A stretch of 64,000 bases of DNA. Origin: Hydrotalea sp. (lineage in GTDB: Bacteria; Bacteroidota; Bacteroidia; Chitinophagales; Chitinophagaceae). Shown piece by piece: positions 62,881 through 64,000 of this stretch; the first letter of the stretch is position 1; each line of letters starts with the position of its first letter. The position numbers were made by a program, and so were the translations under genes. The notes under the pieces were generated by a model. It ran no database searches, was not told the origin of the DNA, and was given only the letters and a program-made list of their open reading frames with translations. The stretch is taken from contig JAKRSC010000008.1 in the NCBI GenBank assembly GCA_022402565.1, positions 186,001 through 250,000 of the forward strand, given 5' to 3'.

Positions 62881-62912
62881 TTGTAGCTTCACAGTAAAAT
62901 ATTCAACAAAAT

Positions 62913-63134
62913 ATGCAAAGAATCAGGGAGTTTTTTGAAATGCGAGCTTTTGGGGTTTGCACCGCCCTTGGAGAAAAGCTAGGAATTGCTTCCTCTCGTA
63001 TTCGCATGTGGTTTATTTACATCTCATTTTTAACAATGGGTTCGCCAGTAATCATCTATATGATTATGGCATTTTGGATGAATATCAAGGAGTATATTCT
63101 GGCAGCTAGAAGAAATCCAATTAAGTACTGGTAG
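62913..63134 (+). CDS. PspC-domain small membrane protein
   Basis: 73 residues, basically one PspC domain: FGVCTALGEKLGIASSRIRM followed by the membrane helix FIYISFLTMGSPVIIYMIMA. The stand-alone form lacks the longer C-terminal part of envelope-stress PspC proteins. No pspA/pspB genes are adjacent, so a phage-shock role is only suggested. It converges with the ABC-F gene; the stops are adjacent. Confidence 0.85.
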   Translation: MQRIREFFEMRAFGVCTALGEKLGIASSRIRMWFIYISFLTMGSPVIIYMIMAFWMNIKEYILAARRNPIKYW

Positions 63135-64000
63135 CTATTTTGATTCTAGTTCAAGCAGCTTTTCAAAAAGTCCTTCGTATTCTGCATTCAAATTGTTCAA
63201 TTCGTGTTGAATGCTGTGGTATTTTTGATCCAAATCATTGAATTTTTGCATGTTGGCATAACTGTCAGGGGATGAAAGGTCGAGTTCAATTTGGGTTTTT
63301 AGTGCTTCCTTTTCCTTCATTTTTTCTTCTAGTTTGGCAATTTGCTTTTGCAACCTTTGAAGTTCTTTTTGTTCATCCCTTGATAATGAACTTTGCTTTA
63401 ATTCAGGCACTTTTTGTTGTATTGGAGCGACTGGCAAAGGTGTTGTTGCTTTTTCTTGCTGTGCTTGGGTTTGTTGAAGCTTTTTCATTCTTTCCTTCCA
63501 CTCAACCCATTCATCGTATGTACCCTTAAATTCTTTGATTTGGTGATCTTCTATTTCCCAAATTTTATTGGCTGTTTGTGCAATGAAATAACGATCGTGA
63601 CTCACCAAAATATAAGTACCCTCATACTTCCTCAGTGCTTCTGCTAATAATTCAACAGAGTGCATATCGAGGTGGTTGGTTGGTTCATCCAGCAATAAAA
63701 AATTAGATTTTCCAGCAATTACTTTTGCTAATGCTACCCTAGCTTTTTCTCCTCCACTTAGAACTTTAATTTTTTTATCGGTATCGTCGCCACTAAACAA
63801 AAAGCAGCCTAATAATGACCTCAATTCAAGCTCTGTTTTACCACTTCCACAAGTAGTCATTTCCTCAAGAATGGTATGAGAAAGATTAAGTGCTTCTAGT
63901 TGATGTTGTGCGTAGAAACTTTCCATAACGTTATGCCCCCATTGTCTTTTCCCATCATAACTTTCTGTTCCCGCAACAATACGAAGCACAGTAGATTTAC
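63135..64000 (-). CDS. ABC-F family ATP-binding protein, C-terminal part (5' truncated by window edge)
   Basis: The minus-strand frame is open to the right edge and begins within the second Walker A (…GKSTVLRIVAG), so this is the C-terminal half of a duplicated ATPase. Signature LSGGEKARVALAKV, Walker B LLLDEPTNHLDMHSVELL, and a C-terminal coiled-coil CTD from about residue 200 of this part, with LQKQIAKLEEKMKEKEALK. No membrane segments. ABC-F proteins act on ribosomes (Uup/YheS-like) or give antibiotic resistance; the subfamily cannot be fixed from this half. Confidence 0.9.
   Translation of the reverse strand, partial: KSTVLRIVAGTESYDGKRQWGHNVMESFYAQHQLEALNLSHTILEEMTTCGSGKTELELRSLLGCFLFSGDDTDKKIKVLSGGEKARVALAKVIAGKSNFLLLDEPTNHLDMHSVELLAEALRKYEGTYILVSHDRYFIAQTANKIWEIEDHQIKEFKGTYDEWVEWKERMKKLQQTQAQQEKATTPLPVAPIQQKVPELKQSSLSRDEQKELQRLQKQIAKLEEKMKEKEALKTQIELDLSSPDSYANMQKFNDLDQKYHSIQHELNNLNAEYEGLFEKLLELESK

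Overview
The window is a gene-dense, AT-rich stretch of bacterial chromosome. It looks like a member of the Bacteroidota, most plausibly the Chitinophagales/Chitinophagaceae side of the phylum. The pointers are promoter boxes of the form TANNTTTG, weak or absent Shine-Dalgarno sequences, a plug-bearing outer membrane beta-barrel protein of the Bacteroidota type, an OmpA protein with thrombospondin type 3 repeats, an HU-CCDC81-like membrane protein, a mitochondrial-type aconitase and the order xer-hpf-tRNAs-tuf-tRNA-Trp-secE-nusG-rplKAJL-rpoB. The species call is inference. There is no rRNA, CRISPR array, insertion sequence or prophage, and no stretch above about 300 bases without a gene or recognisable signal.

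Region by region: 1-9426 is one tightly coupled plus-strand operon, trpE(partial)-trpG-trpD-trpC-trpF-trpB-trpA followed directly by hisH-hisA-hisF-hisIE and a TlpA-like thioredoxin protein. Most junctions overlap by a few bases. 9418-17171 is envelope biology: an ArsC-like protein, an 819-residue outer membrane barrel, a vanX-like dipeptidase with two glycosyltransferases on the minus strand, an RlpA-like protein and an OmpA-family protein. 17226-26043 is minus-strand housekeeping: murB, priA, plsC, ispE, a bifunctional-nuclease-family protein with a UVR motif, a DUF3817 protein, a Q/P-rich lipoprotein and etfBA.

26191-36920 is the information-processing core: a Xer recombinase, hibernation factor, tRNA-Thr(TGT), tRNA-Tyr, tRNA-Gly, tRNA-Thr(GGT), tuf, tRNA-Trp, secE, nusG, rplKAJL and rpoB. 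rpoB is followed by a terminator and unrelated genes, not rpoC. 36996-49629 is mixed: a cold-shock protein, a lone ABC ATPase, divergent ahcY and an Lrp/AsnC regulator with phased half-sites between them, a SIMPL protein, a pseudouridine synthase, an acetyltransferase, valS, a small lipoprotein, an exonuclease/GIY-YIG fusion, tex and a thioesterase.

49777-56035 carries the least explained cluster: a 1005-residue secreted TPR protein, a 576-residue outer membrane barrel apparently lacking a plug, an HU-CCDC81-like protein with a C-terminal membrane anchor and a methyltransferase. The rest (56019-64000) holds RNase Z with a STAS protein, clpC, a small membrane protein, aconitase, a PspC protein and the C-terminal half of an ABC-F ATPase.

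Most of the window is conserved core genome. I see no clear new defence or mobile system. The points most worth a second look are the trp-his fusion operon, rpoB without rpoC, the TPR/barrel/HU cluster, the phased sites between ahcY and lrp, apparently leaderless promoters, and a perfect hairpin in the rpoB leader.
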